Below, one piece after another: positions 1 through 8,850 of a stretch of 64,000 nucleotides of DNA. The notes beneath the pieces were generated by a model. The model worked only from the letters and a program-made list of their open reading frames with translations. It was not told the origin of the DNA and did no database searches. The stretch is from Anaerobacillus alkalidiazotrophicus. Lineage in GTDB: Bacteria; Bacillota; Bacilli; Bacillales_H; Anaerobacillaceae. How positions within the stretch are numbered: position 1 is the stretch's first letter; each line of letters begins with the position of its first letter. The stretch lies in the NCBI RefSeq assembly GCF_001866055.1, contig NZ_MLQS01000001.1, forward strand, positions 772,144-836,143, written 5' to 3'. The position numbers were made by a program, and so were the translations under genes.

Positions 1-108
1 TTTCCGAAAAAGCTTGCCTTCTGCTTGGAAATTTGACGAATGCTTTTGATCACCATCTGTAATATCGGTTTTCATCTCTATTGTTACAGAATTACCCTCT
101 TGGTTCAT
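1..108 (-). CDS. ywiB: DUF1934 (YwiB-like) protein, N-terminal part only
   Basis: This frame runs off the left edge. Its first 36 codons read MNQEGNSVTIEMKTDITDGD and onward, which resembles the start of the small beta-barrel DUF1934 family (YwiB). In other bacilli, as I recall, ywiB sits between the speE-speB genes and argS, and the position here fits. An AAAGGA-like ribosome-binding site lies about 12 bases before the ATG. The function of the family is unknown. Only the N-terminus is visible, so the call rests on context and a short match. Confidence 0.5.
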   Translation of the reverse strand, partial: MNQEGNSVTIEMKTDITDGDQKHSSNFQAEGKLFRK

Positions 109-174
109 CAGTTCTTTTCATCCTTTAACTCATTAATCAATATCCACGAAATTTATCAGACACCATTATAACAC

Positions 175-223
175 AAAAAGAGTTTAGAGTTTATTTGCTT
201 GCTTTAAACTCTAAACTCTTTTT
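175..223 (-). terminator. Rho-independent terminator after speB
   Basis: Arms AAAAGAGTTTAGAGTTT and AAACTCTAAACTCTTTT pair around a 14-base loop and are flanked by A and T runs, so it can work on both strands. It lies downstream of speE-speB and upstream of the ywiB-like gene. Confidence 0.75.
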
Positions 224-280
224 GTGGGGTCAGACCCCCGCCGCTTTAAAGCGGTAATGCGGTGGGGGTCTGACCCCACA
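223..280. repeat. Compound palindrome (TGTGGGGTCAGACCCCC)
   Basis: Outer arms TGTGGGGTCAGACCCCC (223-239) and its complement (264-280) enclose a second hairpin CCGCTTTAAAGCGG (241-254). It sits between the speB stop and the terminator. It looks like one of the small intergenic palindromic repeats common in Bacillaceae. No function can be assigned. Confidence 0.6.
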
Positions 281-282
281 TT

Positions 283-1155
283 TCACTTTACCCATCCTAA
301 TAAAATTTCACGTACAAACTTACTTGCGGCAATTTGCGTTTGTTCGGTTGGATCATAAGCGGGTGCAACCTCTACGATATCTGCACCGACGATATTCAAT
401 TTCGCATCTGAAATGAGATGGATGGCTTCTAATAGTTCTTTTGAGGTAATTCCGCCGGCTTCAGCTGTCCCGGTTCCTGGTGCTGCCGAAGGGTCTAAAA
501 CATCAATATCAATAGTCACATATACATTTTTATCGGTGATACTTGGTAACACTTTCTTTAACGGCTCGGCGACATCGAATTTTGCCATGTACATGCCCGA
601 ATCTCTTGCATATTGGAACTCTTCACGCATGCCTGAACGAATCCCAAACGAATAGATATTATTGGGACCTAATAATTCACATGCTTTTCGAATTGGTGTT
701 GAATGACTTAACGGTTCGCCTTCATAATGCTCACGTAAATCTGCGTGCGCATCAATATGAATAATAACGAGATTCTGATATTTCTTATGCAGCGCCCGAA
801 AAATAGGCCAAGAAACTAAATGTTCTCCACCAAGCCCTAAAGGAAATTTTCCATCCGCTAACAGTTTACCGATAAATTCCTCTATCATATCAATACTCCG
901 CTGAGCATTTCCAAATGGAAGTGGAATATCACCAGCATCAAAATACTTTACTTCTTCTAAATGACGATCTAAATAAGGACTGTATTCCTCTAATCCTAGT
1001 GACACTTCACGAATTCTTGCTGGTCCAAAACGAGAGCCTGGACGAAAGCTTACAGTAAAATCCATCGGCATTCCATAAATCACTGCTGTTGATTGTTCAT
1101 AGGTGCTATTTGTTCCGATAAAAACATTCCCTGAATACGCTTCGTCAAATCTCAT
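283..1155 (-). CDS. speB: Agmatinase (ureohydrolase family)
   Basis: A 290-residue protein that hydrolyses agmatine to putrescine and urea in the cytoplasm, feeding the spermidine synthase encoded just upstream. The manganese-binding signature of arginase/agmatinase enzymes is complete: GGEH at 109-112, DAHAD at 135-139 and DIDVLDP at 216-222, followed by a family-typical GTGTAEAGG stretch. Length is normal for the family. It follows speE by 36 bases on the same strand, so the two form an operon ending at the terminator near 200. The start has an AGGAGG-type site (GAGGATCTTC upstream). Confidence 0.95.
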   Translation of the reverse strand: MRFDEAYSGNVFIGTNSTYEQSTAVIYGMPMDFTVSFRPGSRFGPARIREVSLGLEEYSPYLDRHLEEVKYFDAGDIPLPFGNAQRSIDMIEEFIGKLLADGKFPLGLGGEHLVSWPIFRALHKKYQNLVIIHIDAHADLREHYEGEPLSHSTPIRKACELLGPNNIYSFGIRSGMREEFQYARDSGMYMAKFDVAEPLKKVLPSITDKNVYVTIDIDVLDPSAAPGTGTAEAGGITSKELLEAIHLISDAKLNIVGADIVEVAPAYDPTEQTQIAASKFVREILLGWVK

Positions 1156-1191
1156 GAAGATCCTCCTATTTCATGAATTTCATCATACTCA

Positions 1192-2019
1192 TTACTTAAT
1201 TAAGTCGGATACGAATCTTGGTAAGACAAATGCTGCTTTATGAAGCTCTTTTGTGTAATACTTTGTGGCGATTTCATGGAAACGATCTTCTTCAACTTCT
1301 AGTGGGTCATACTGCTTTGATCCAATTGTAAATGTCCAAAGACCACTTGGGTATGTTGGAATATTCGCTGTATATAATCTCGTAATTGGAAATACTTCTT
1401 TTACATCTTTAAATACGTTTGTAATTAGGTGACTATGGAACCATGGGTTGTCCGTTTGAGCAACAAATACCCCGTCTTCTTTTAATGCTTTTGCAATTCC
1501 TTCATAGAAACCTTTTGTAAATAAGTTAACAGCAGGTCCAACTGGCTCAGTAGAATCAACCATGATAACATCATACACAGCTTCACTTTTTGCAATATGC
1601 ATAAAACCGTCATCCACTTGTACATCAACACGTGGGTCCTCTAATTTCCCTGCGATTTCAGGTAAGTATTTTTTCGAATACTCGATAACCTTCCCGTCAA
1701 TTTCTACTAATGTCGCTTTTTCAACTGATGGGTGCTTTAATACTTCGCGAATAACTCCACCGTCACCGCCACCAACGACTAATACGTTTTTCGGATTTGG
1801 GTGTGTAAATAATGGAACATGGGCGACCATTTCATGATAAACAAACTCATCCTTTTGAGTTGTCATTACCATTCCATCTAAAATTAACATATTTCCAAAC
1901 TCCGCTGTTTCTACCATGTCTAACTTTTGAAAGTCAGTTTGCTCTGTATGTAACGTGCGTTTAATTTCCGCTGTAATACCAAAGTGTTTTGTTTGTTTTT
2001 CTGTAAACCAAATTGACAT
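1192..2019 (-). CDS. speE: Spermidine synthase (polyamine aminopropyltransferase)
   Basis: Transfers the aminopropyl group of decarboxylated S-adenosylmethionine to putrescine. The 275-residue product begins [15 protein letters not shown]; a longer frame reaches 2067, but the ATG at 2019 has an AGAGGTG site seven bases upstream and matches the usual family N-terminus. Visible motifs are the nucleotide-binding [16 protein letters not shown], the VDSTEPVGP segment with the catalytic Asp, and the FTKGFY segment after it. It is cotranscribed with speB, so both final steps from agmatine to spermidine are encoded together. Confidence 0.95.
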   Translation of the reverse strand: MSIWFTEKQTKHFGITAEIKRTLHTEQTDFQKLDMVETAEFGNMLILDGMVMTTQKDEFVYHEMVAHVPLFTHPNPKNVLVVGGGDGGVIREVLKHPSVEKATLVEIDGKVIEYSKKYLPEIAGKLEDPRVDVQVDDGFMHIAKSEAVYDVIMVDSTEPVGPAVNLFTKGFYEGIAKALKEDGVFVAQTDNPWFHSHLITNVFKDVKEVFPITRLYTANIPTYPSGLWTFTIGSKQYDPLEVEEDRFHEIATKYYTKELHKAAFVLPRFVSDLIK

Positions 2020-2150
2020 TTTATTCACCTCTACAATATATATTCTTCCTTTATCATTCCCTAACAAAGAACAATAAAATCTTTTTTCCCAATAATAAAA
2101 ACCCGGCTAAGTAAGTCCGAGTCACTTAATTACCACAGATTGTACAAAAA

Positions 2151-2178
2151 AGTATATATGACTTTTTATAAAAATCAA
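2151..2178 (-). promoter_or_regulatory. Possible sigma-A promoter for speE-speB
   Basis: On the minus strand TTGATT and TATACT are 16 bases apart, with a start expected near 2144. A hairpin with arms ACTCGG/CCGGGT followed by TTTTT (about 2099-2124) lies inside the resulting leader and could act as a weak attenuator. Neither point is proven by the sequence. Confidence 0.35.
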
Positions 2179-2220
2179 GGAAAAAATATTATGATTATAC
2201 TTTTATGGTGGCTAACAGTA

Positions 2221-2364
2221 AAAAAGCGCAAGGCGCCCGCCTATCGGCGACAAACACTGAAAGGTCGGCAATTAGCGGTCTGCTCTTTGACCGCAATTGA
2301 CGAACTTAAGTGATCGAGCCGATGGCGCCTGGAGCTAGACAGTTTCCAAGTTAGAAATTTATAA
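2221..2364 (+). repeat. Dispersed repeat R1 (AGCGCAAG...AGCTAGACAGTTTCCAAG)
   Basis: It starts with an AGCGCAAGGCGC segment and ends with GAGCTAGACAGTTTCC and AAGTTAGAAATTTATAA. Related sequences occur at 5186, 9797, 13621, 23571 and 56666 in this window. It is non-coding and probably a non-autonomous or REP-like element. Confidence 0.7.
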
Positions 2365-2502
2365 AAAAAGCTAATTTTCCCAACAATGTAGATGGAATAC
2401 GCTACTTTGGGGGTTTACAAGGACAGAGAATATGCAATTTTAAGAAATCGTTCAAAGTAGGTAAAGCGGAGAATTTGTGTTTCGTACAGAAATGAGTTTG
2501 AA

Positions 2503-2830
2503 ACGCGCGTTTTTTTAAAAATGTGCACGCACCAAATTTGTGCGCGAATCCGTATAGCTTATGCGCGCATCTCCTGGTTTTCTGCGTGAACCCGTGTCGA
2601 ATGTGCGCGTTTTTTTAAAAATTTGCACGCACCGAAATTTGTGCGCGAATCCGTATAGCTTATGCGCGCATCTCCTGAGTTTCTGCGCGAACCCATGTCG
2701 AATGTGCGCGTTTTTTTAAAAATGTGCGCGCACCGAAATTTGTGCGCGAATCCGTATAGCTTATGCGCGCATCTCCTGAGTTTCTGCACGAACCCGTGTC
2801 GAATGTGCGCGTTTTTTTAAAAGCGCGCAG
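2503..2830. repeat. GC-rich tandem array, unit about 101 bp
   Basis: Three near-identical units plus flanking partial copies repeat with a period of 100-101 bases; the phrase GTGCGCGTTTTTTTAAAA recurs at about 2503, 2603, 2704 and 2805. Each unit contains several TGCGCGC-type words and an ATTTGTGCGCGAATCCGTAT segment. Overlapping minus-strand frames (2559-2789, 2660-2869) only reflect the repeat, have no ribosome-binding site and look like no protein family. The array occupies most of the 0.9-kb gap between speE and pbpG. Confidence 0.8.
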
Positions 2831-3015
2831 AATTTGCGTAACGTGCAGAAACAGGGCTGAAGCATACATAAAGTTATGAGCTGCCCAGCATCTTAGTATC
2901 GAAAAGAATGAATTCCATCAATTTAGCTAGTATAAAAAAGTCAAATAAATCCAACAATGGATAAGAGTAAATTTATGAATGTTTAGTGTATTACATTCAG
3001 TAAAGGGTGGATACG

Positions 3016-5115
3016 ATGGAAGTCCTCACTAGAAAACAATACCATAGAAAAATCGGTCTATTTCGAAAGCTATTACGACTAACCTTAGTAGCTGCAATAT
3101 TACTAATGGGGGGCGCAGTTGGCTTACTAACATACGCAAAGATGCAAGGCCCACCGCCTTTGCAAGTACAAGAAACGACAGTATTTTATGGTAATGATGA
3201 TTCCGTTATTGGTCAAAGGCACGTCGGTCAGAACCGTCATTGGCTTTCTATCGATGAGATGAACCCGACCATTATTGAAGCAACATTAGCCATTGAAGAT
3301 CGTAAATTTTATTCTCATTATGGTTTTGATTTTTTACGAATAGGATCAGCAATCATAAGAAATATTCAACAAGGTACAAAAGCTCAAGGTGCTAGTACGA
3401 TTACTCAGCAATATGCTAGAAATCTATTTTTAAGCCATGATAAAACGTGGCAAAGGAAATGGAATGAAGCAATTTATGCACTTAGACTTGAAATGAACTA
3501 TACAAAAGATGAAATTATAGAAGGGTATTTAAATACGATTTACTATGGACATGGCGCTTATGGAATTGAAGCCGCCGCAAATCATTATTTTCAAAAAAGC
3601 GCCTCAGAACTAAATACAGCAGAAATTTCAATGCTCGTAGGGATTCCAAAAGGACCGCTTTACTATTCACCAATTAATAATTATGACCGAGCGAAATCAA
3701 GACAACAGCAAGTCTTAAATGCAATGGCAAATGAAGGGCATATCACATCAAATGAAGTGAGGGACTATTACAATACACCACTAGACCTCGAGCACGAGAC
3801 TCCATTCCATTCGATGTCGGTTGGGCCTTACTTCCAAGATGTTGTCTATCATGTTTTGACCGAAGAGTATGGTTTAGATCCACAAATTATTGAAGCGGGT
3901 GGGTTACAAGTTTACACAACTCTTGACTCTGACATGCAGAAAAAAGCAGAAAAGTGGGTAGAAGATGAATTAAAAGATAGTGAGTTACAAACAGCTCTTG
4001 TCGCCATTGATCCACGAAACGGTGACGTGAAAGCAATGGTCGGCGGCAAAAATTATCAAGAAAGCCCGTTTAATCGAGCTACTCAAGCATTAAGGCCACC
4101 TGGATCTACGTTTAAACCATTTTTATATTATGCAGCACTTGAAAATGGATTTACACAAGCGACACCGTTAACAAGCGAAGAAACAACTTTTGTTTATGAC
4201 GATGGAAGAGAAACGTATTCACCAAGTAATTTCGGTGATAAATACGCTGATGATTTCATTACTTTAGCCAAAGCAATTGCGTTATCCGATAACATCTATG
4301 CAATGAAAACTCACTTTTTCTTAGGGTTTGATCAATTAATCGAATCTGCTAGGAGATTAGGAATTACAAGTACACTAGGTGAGTACCCTTCTTTAGCACT
4401 TGGAACAAAGCCTGTTGGGGTACTGGAAATTACCAACAGTTACAGTGCTTTTGCTAATGGAGGAAGAAATGTTAAACCACGCTTTATTACAAAAGTTGTA
4501 GATAAGGATGGTCACACCTTAATTGAAGAAGAGCCTCAATTAGAGCAAGTGATACAACCAGAGTTAGCTTATATTATGACTGATTTAATGAAAGGTATGT
4601 TTGATTTAAACTTAAGTGGCAGTCACAGTGAAGTTACAGGAAGAAGTGTTCTTCACTTAATCAATCGACCTGTTGCAGGGAAGAGCGGCACAACCACAAC
4701 TGATAGCTGGATGATTGGATATACCCCACAGCTTCTGACAGGCGTTTGGGTTGGCTACGACAAAGGTCAAACATTACAAAGAGGTGAAGGGCAACATGCA
4801 AAACGAATTTGGGCCCAATTTACTGAGGACGCTCTAGATGGAAAGTTAAAATTACCTTTTCCAAAACCAGCAAATGTAACTGCTGTAGCCATTAATCCGG
4901 ACAACGGGCGACTTGCAACAGAATCGTGCCCTGTGCAGCATACAGCTTACTTTGTCAACGGAACTGAACCAACTGAATATTGTCAAGAACACATCGGTAA
5001 TCCAGGGGAGACTTCACGAGCAAAAGAGGAAATAGGGGAAATTGAAGAAGCAAAAAAAGAAAAGCTTCTTGATCGGTTCATAAAATGGTTTGGTGGAGAT
5101 GAAGAAGTGGAGTAG
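3016..5115 (+). CDS. pbpG: Class A penicillin-binding protein (glycosyltransferase/transpeptidase)
   Basis: A bifunctional peptidoglycan synthase of 699 residues anchored by one N-terminal membrane segment (about 20-42). The GT51 glycosyltransferase domain shows EDRKFYSHYGFD (catalytic Glu near 93), GASTITQQYARNL and a GYLNTIYYGHGAYGIEAAA segment. The transpeptidase domain has STFK near 363 (acylated Ser), SDN near 422 and KSGTT near 555. The C-terminal tail is charged. ATG 3016 has an AAAGGGTGG site; a GTG at 3007 is in frame but overlaps that site. Its place beside ywhD and speE suggests the PbpG orthologue, which in B. subtilis contributes to spore cell-wall synthesis; the precise orthology is inferred. 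Confidence 0.9.
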   Translation: MEVLTRKQYHRKIGLFRKLLRLTLVAAILLMGGAVGLLTYAKMQGPPPLQVQETTVFYGNDDSVIGQRHVGQNRHWLSIDEMNPTIIEATLAIEDRKFYSHYGFDFLRIGSAIIRNIQQGTKAQGASTITQQYARNLFLSHDKTWQRKWNEAIYALRLEMNYTKDEIIEGYLNTIYYGHGAYGIEAAANHYFQKSASELNTAEISMLVGIPKGPLYYSPINNYDRAKSRQQQVLNAMANEGHITSNEVRDYYNTPLDLEHETPFHSMSVGPYFQDVVYHVLTEEYGLDPQIIEAGGLQVYTTLDSDMQKKAEKWVEDELKDSELQTALVAIDPRNGDVKAMVGGKNYQESPFNRATQALRPPGSTFKPFLYYAALENGFTQATPLTSEETTFVYDDGRETYSPSNFGDKYADDFITLAKAIALSDNIYAMKTHFFLGFDQLIESARRLGITSTLGEYPSLALGTKPVGVLEITNSYSAFANGGRNVKPRFITKVVDKDGHTLIEEEPQLEQVIQPELAYIMTDLMKGMFDLNLSGSHSEVTGRSVLHLINRPVAGKSGTTTTDSWMIGYTPQLLTGVWVGYDKGQTLQRGEGQHAKRIWAQFTEDALDGKLKLPFPKPANVTAVAINPDNGRLATESCPVQHTAYFVNGTEPTEYCQEHIGNPGETSRAKEEIGEIEEAKKEKLLDRFIKWFGGDEEVE

Positions 5116-5125
5116 CGTATGTATT

Positions 5126-5166
5126 TAAAGGGCGAACCTTAAAATGAGGTTCGCCCTTTATTTCAC
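5126..5166 (+). terminator. Terminator after pbpG
   Basis: Arms AAAGGGCGAACCT and AGGTTCGCCCTTT with a short loop are followed by ATTTC. It begins 11 bases after the stop codon. Confidence 0.85.
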
Positions 5167-5185
5167 GTTAAAAGTATAAAATTTT

Positions 5186-5230
5186 TGAACTTGGAAACTG
5201 TCTAGCTCCAAGCGTCTTGCGCTTTTCTGT
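5186..5230 (-). repeat. Short copy of dispersed repeat R1
   Basis: TTGGAAACTGTCTAGCTCC followed by AAGCGTCTTGCGCTTTTC is the reverse complement of the two ends of R1 with the middle deleted. It lies downstream of the ywhD stop on the minus strand. Confidence 0.65.
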
Positions 5231-5289
5231 GAAAGTAATGTACTTTCATGGTGGTTTGTGCGTGTTATACGCATGGATGTTTTCTTGTA

Positions 5290-5808
5290 TTATGAAACAC
5301 TCAAGTCATCTCTTAATTTTTGATTTGAAAGGTCCCACATCTCTTTATTAAACTCACTTAAAAATTTTCCTAACACTAGTTTTGATTTTTCGTCCATATG
5401 ATCAACAATTATATTTCTTTTTAACGATTTATCCATCTTATTTACGTGCTCTGGTAAGCTTTTATAACCCCTTCTAATCGAACGATCAACCGTTAATTCA
5501 CACGCTGCAACTCCAGCATAGTAAGGTCCTTCTTCCGTATTATCAACTGTAATCCAAACTAACCAATAAGGTTTTCCATTTGGCACTTCTTCTTTATTTG
5601 GCAAAAACTTAATTCCTTTTTCGACTTCACTTCTTGCATGCATCGCTCCCATATCTACAAAAGCTTCGCCTGCTTCGATATCAATAAAAACCGCTGACAT
5701 ATTGTCCAAGTTTAACGTACCTGCACCGTAACCACCATGTACAGTTTCTTTACCTAGTATCGTAAAGTCACTACCTTTTTTCTTTATATTATTATTTAAA
5801 AGGTCCAC
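5290..5808 (-). CDS. ywhD: YwhD family protein
   Basis: A soluble protein of about 172 residues of the uncharacterised YwhD family. Family-typical features are the HGGYGAGTLNLDNMSAVFID segment and the VDMGAMHARS segment that follows. The GTG at 5808 has an AAGGTGG site about eight bases upstream and is preferred; another in-frame GTG at 5820 lies inside that site. The neighbouring class A PBP and 4-oxalocrotonate tautomerase gene match the ywhB-ywhD-ywhE order recalled for B. subtilis. No catalytic motif is recognised and no function is known. Confidence 0.8.
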   Translation of the reverse strand: MDLLNNNIKKKGSDFTILGKETVHGGYGAGTLNLDNMSAVFIDIEAGEAFVDMGAMHARSEVEKGIKFLPNKEEVPNGKPYWLVWITVDNTEEGPYYAGVAACELTVDRSIRRGYKSLPEHVNKMDKSLKRNIIVDHMDEKSKLVLGKFLSEFNKEMWDLSNQKLRDDLSVS

Positions 5809-5972
5809 TAAAGTTCCCACCTTTTTATCATATTTTTCCTTAGTCTATCACAACCAAACTTAATAATGCACGTTGCAAGCTTTTGGTTAAAGAGAAGGAA
5901 TTTTATCGGTTATGTCGAATGATACTATTTAGTGTATGTATCATTATGACTGTTAAAGGAGCGAGTAAAAAT

Positions 5973-6158
5973 ATGCCACACGTTGTTGTAAGAATGATCG
6001 AGGGAAGAACAGAGGAACAAAAAAGAGCACTAGTTCAAAGAGTCACTGACGCCGTTAGTGAAACAGCAAACGCGCCAAAAGAAAATGTAACTGTCTACAT
6101 TGAAGAAATGCCAAAAACGAACTACGCTGTAGCTGGAAAGCTGGCAAGTGATAAGTAA
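5973..6158 (+). CDS. ywhB: 4-oxalocrotonate tautomerase family enzyme
   Basis: A 61-residue tautomerase-superfamily protein (PHVVVRMIEGRTEEQKRALV...). The chosen ATG at 5973 follows an AAAGGAG site by 11 bases and leaves Pro as the first residue after Met removal, which is the catalytic base of the family; a longer frame starting at 5883 would bury this proline. Arg residues near positions 11 and 39 common to 4-OT enzymes are partly visible (GRTEEQKR). The physiological substrate in bacilli is not known. Likely hexameric by family. Confidence 0.85.
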   Translation: MPHVVVRMIEGRTEEQKRALVQRVTDAVSETANAPKENVTVYIEEMPKTNYAVAGKLASDK

Positions 6159-6228
6159 CATTCTTTTTGACTTGTCGGAGTGCGAAAGCCTTTTACAAAT
6201 ACCACTTTAATAAATACCCGGTAATAGC

Positions 6229-6274
6229 TAAAAGCAGTGCAATTTCAATTATGAAATTGCCTGCTTTTATTTGT
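6229..6274 (+). terminator. Terminator after ywhB
   Basis: AAAAGCAGTGCAATTTCA pairs with TGAAATTGCCTGCTTTT and is followed by ATTTG. It separates the plus-strand tautomerase gene from the minus-strand ywgA gene. Confidence 0.75.
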
Positions 6275-6317
6275 TTATTCCTATGCTATTTAAATGATGG
6301 CTTACTCGTAGTTTTTA

Positions 6318-6833
6318 TCAGCTTGTCTCACACGATTTGAGACTCTTTAGTTGGTCAATATAACCAAACGCTTCTGAAATTTCGTCTTCGCTATAATTTT
6401 GTTTCGCTTTTAATGTATGAACTTTCTCAACAATTTCTTCTTTCGGTAGCTCTTCAAAAAAGAGAAGAGTAGAGACGAGTTCTAAAAAACGAGAACTTTT
6501 TTCATTCACATCGACCGTAAATTCTTTAAGCTTTGGTAAGCTCAAATCTGAAATCGATAAAAATTTACTCCCTTGTTCAGATAACATATAACGATATTGA
6601 TAATAGCCACCTTTTTTCTCCTTTGTCTCATGAACAAAGCCAAGGTTACACATTTCTTCAATACGAAGTGTAAGCTCTTCAGAATACGGTCCATAAAAAT
6701 GAAAATTATAGCGTTCCATAAAAGGGAAATTAATTTTTTTGGCAATATAGATGATTTTTTGCAGTTTTTTCCGACCAATGACTTCTCCTGCTTCCGAGAT
6801 CAATGCCATTATTTTTGCGTGATCATGTAACAC
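6318..6833 (-). CDS. ywgA: YwgA family protein
   Basis: A 171-residue protein starting MLHDHAKIMALISEAGEVIGRKKLQK, with the winged-helix-like N-terminal half (GRKKLQKIIYIAKKINFP, then YNFHFYGPYSEEL) typical of the YwgA family. Similar segments occur in SocA/antitoxin-like proteins, but no binding partner is visible here. The GTG start is preceded six bases upstream by GGGGGAG. It lies 165 bases downstream of ywfO, separated by two hairpins (6855-6894, 6937-6975). Function unknown. Confidence 0.75.
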   Translation of the reverse strand: MLHDHAKIMALISEAGEVIGRKKLQKIIYIAKKINFPFMERYNFHFYGPYSEELTLRIEEMCNLGFVHETKEKKGGYYQYRYMLSEQGSKFLSISDLSLPKLKEFTVDVNEKSSRFLELVSTLLFFEELPKEEIVEKVHTLKAKQNYSEDEISEAFGYIDQLKSLKSCETS

Positions 6834-6854
6834 CGTTTCTCCCCCTGTTTAGTA

Positions 6855-6894
6855 AATCTCATAATACTCAAATTTATCTGAGTATCATGAGATT
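6855..6894. repeat. Inverted repeat between ywfO and ywgA
   Basis: Arms AATCTCATAATACTCA and TGAGTATCATGAGATT pair with one mismatch around an 8-base loop. There is no T-run on either side, so a terminator is unlikely. Confidence 0.55.
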
Positions 6895-6936
6895 CAATAT
6901 AATGCGTGATCTTTCATAATTTTTGGCCACACCAAT

Positions 6937-6975
6937 CTATATCTAGTTATATAGGTTGCACATAACTAGATATAG
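6937..6975. repeat. Cruciform repeat CTATATCTAGTTAT
   Basis: Perfect 14-base arms CTATATCTAGTTAT / ATAACTAGATATAG with an 11-base loop. The same outer sequence forms the hairpin at 14851-14889, so this belongs to a small dispersed family. Confidence 0.65.
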
Positions 6976-6998
6976 TATATGGTTTATTATGAAATACA

Positions 6999-8291
6999 CT
7001 AAAATAAAATTTCTTTAATCTTTTTCTTTACTTCTTTATATTCTGTTTCATCGTTAAGAACATCTAATGGAAAATAGAGTTTATGGTCTGTTCTCTTTTT
7101 CCCCGAAATTGCCTCTACAACATCAGATTCTCTTGATAATTCACGCAAATCATTTTCTGGCGTTAATAGAAAAATTGGGATTTTTTCTCCTTCTTCTCCA
7201 GGTCGATAAAAATCGTAAGGAAGATCTGAAGACGAATCAATTACTAAATAATAATCCGGATCAATATTTGCTTGCTTAAATAAATCAATCAATGTAGGCC
7301 AATCGCTCATTTGCTTACTAGGGTCACACTCGACATACTTAAACAATTTTCTATCATTAAATCTAACACATAAATCACTTAAAATTCGATCTCCTTCTTC
7401 TTGCCAAATTTGGAAATAATACATAACAATCGCCTCATCAAGCCGCAAATAATCCTCTAAGCTCAGTTTTTCATTAAATAATGAATAAAAGTGTGTTGGC
7501 TCTTGTTTAAACTGATAATTTTGTTGGTATAAGTGCTTAGCTCTATGTAAAATTTTACTTAGAATAACTTCAGCACTTCTTGTCACAGGATGGAAATATA
7601 CTTGCCAATACATTTGATAGCGGCTCATAATGTAATCCTCAACCGCATGCATCCCACTTTGTTTAAATACCGCTTGATCCTCAGTTGGACGCATCACACG
7701 GAGAATCCTCTCCATATCAAAATGTCCATAGCTAACTCCTGTATAATACGCATCACGCTGTAAATAATCCATACGATCTGCATCAATTTGGCTAGAAATT
7801 AGGCTGACTACGAGCTTGTTAGAGTATGTTTTCTCAATAACATCCGTCACTTTTTGGGGGAAATCTTCTCCAACTCTTTTTAATACTTTATTTATTTGTG
7901 TATCTCCTAAAATAATCCTACGCGTCCATTCTTCATGATCTGTATGAAAAACCTTTTCAAAGGAATGTGAAAATGGACCATGACCAATGTCGTGGAGTAA
8001 GGCAGCTACAAGACAAACTAACCGTTCACTTTCATCCCAATGGGGCCTACCACTAAAATCGCTGATCATTCTCCGCATAATTTCATAAACACCTAGCGAG
8101 TGATTAAAGCGAGTATGTTCAGCACCATGAAACGTAACATATGTCGTTCCTAATTGTCGAATTCTTCTTAAACGTTGAAACTCTCTCGTACCAACTAATT
8201 CCCATATCAAACGATCCTTCACATGTATGTACCTATGAACAGGATCTTTAAATACTTTTTCTTCTTCTAGCTGCCCTAATATATTTGACAT
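6999..8291 (-). CDS. ywfO: HD-domain phosphohydrolase (YwfO/dGTPase-like)
   Basis: A 430-residue cytoplasmic protein of the dGTPase-like HD superfamily. The N-terminal third holds the metal-binding His and Asp residues: H in TRFNHSLGVYEIM, the HD pair in LLHDIGHGPFSHSFE near residue 95, and a later Asp in SSQIDADRMDYLQRDAYYTG. These are the four ligands expected of an active phosphohydrolase, so it probably hydrolyses (d)NTPs or related nucleotides; the substrate of YwfO is not something I can establish from sequence. The C-terminal 200 residues are family-specific. Neighbours ywgA and lipL match the B. subtilis arrangement. Confidence 0.85.
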   Translation of the reverse strand: MSNILGQLEEEKVFKDPVHRYIHVKDRLIWELVGTREFQRLRRIRQLGTTYVTFHGAEHTRFNHSLGVYEIMRRMISDFSGRPHWDESERLVCLVAALLHDIGHGPFSHSFEKVFHTDHEEWTRRIILGDTQINKVLKRVGEDFPQKVTDVIEKTYSNKLVVSLISSQIDADRMDYLQRDAYYTGVSYGHFDMERILRVMRPTEDQAVFKQSGMHAVEDYIMSRYQMYWQVYFHPVTRSAEVILSKILHRAKHLYQQNYQFKQEPTHFYSLFNEKLSLEDYLRLDEAIVMYYFQIWQEEGDRILSDLCVRFNDRKLFKYVECDPSKQMSDWPTLIDLFKQANIDPDYYLVIDSSSDLPYDFYRPGEEGEKIPIFLLTPENDLRELSRESDVVEAISGKKRTDHKLYFPLDVLNDETEYKEVKKKIKEILF

Positions 8292-8423
8292 AGCCCGTAC
8301 CTCTTTTCAGTTCCAATTTATCCCACACCATCTATAGTTCTATTATAAAGGATAAAACGAAATCAATGCCATTGAATATTGTAGAGTATTTATGGGTTTT
8401 GTATAAGTTTTTTACAAAGAAGA

Positions 8424-8450
8424 AGTCGCTCTCGATTGTTGAGTGCGACT
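8424..8450 (-). terminator. Weak terminator after the DUF1450 gene
   Basis: On the minus strand GTCGCACTC and GAGAGCGAC form a stem with one mismatch, followed by TTCTTCTTTG just after the stop codon. Confidence 0.4.
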
Positions 8451-8452
8451 GC

Positions 8453-8674
8453 TTACTTAAGTTTTTTCTTTATTTTCTCAATCAATTGGTCTTCATTTGC
8501 GGCTGTTAATGGACGGTTGTTAACAAAAGCAAAAGCTTTTTTACGACCAGGGCCACAATACGATTGGCAACCAATATGAATTTCTACTTCTGAATCTAAC
8601 TGTTTGATTCTTGGTACTAACGTTTTAATATTTGTCGCCTGACAAACATCACAAATTTTCACTTCATTAGCCAT
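8453..8674 (-). CDS. DUF1450 family small cysteine protein
   Basis: A 73-residue protein with a CDVC pair near the N-terminus and CQSYC near residues 36-40, the pattern of the DUF1450 (YuzB-like) family, whose fold resembles thioredoxin-like [2Fe-2S] ferredoxins. Four cysteines suggest metal or cluster binding, but no experiment-based function is known to me. It has its own start with a GGTTATGATAA leader and no obvious partner; the divergent neighbour is lipL. Confidence 0.7.
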   Translation of the reverse strand: MANEVKICDVCQATNIKTLVPRIKQLDSEVEIHIGCQSYCGPGRKKAFAFVNNRPLTAANEDQLIEKIKKKLK

Positions 8675-8850
8675 TTATCATAACCCTTTCACTTTACTAT
8701 ATATAAAACAGAAAAACCGTATATAGTCTAACTACGTTTTAGTAAAATTCTAACTTGTATTTTACACCGGTTTCTACTTGTTATGCAAATGAAAGATTTG
8801 TTATTATGAAAAGAAGTTAGAAGTTGTAGATAAAATAAGGAGTCATAAAA

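Noticed and set aside
2503..2830. Possible CRISPR array
   Set aside because: The whole 101-bp unit repeats, with no unique spacers, and there are no cas genes.
2559..2869. Two overlapping minus-strand open frames of 69-76 residues with repeated sequence
   Set aside because: They are produced by the 101-bp tandem array, have no ribosome-binding site and no protein-like composition.
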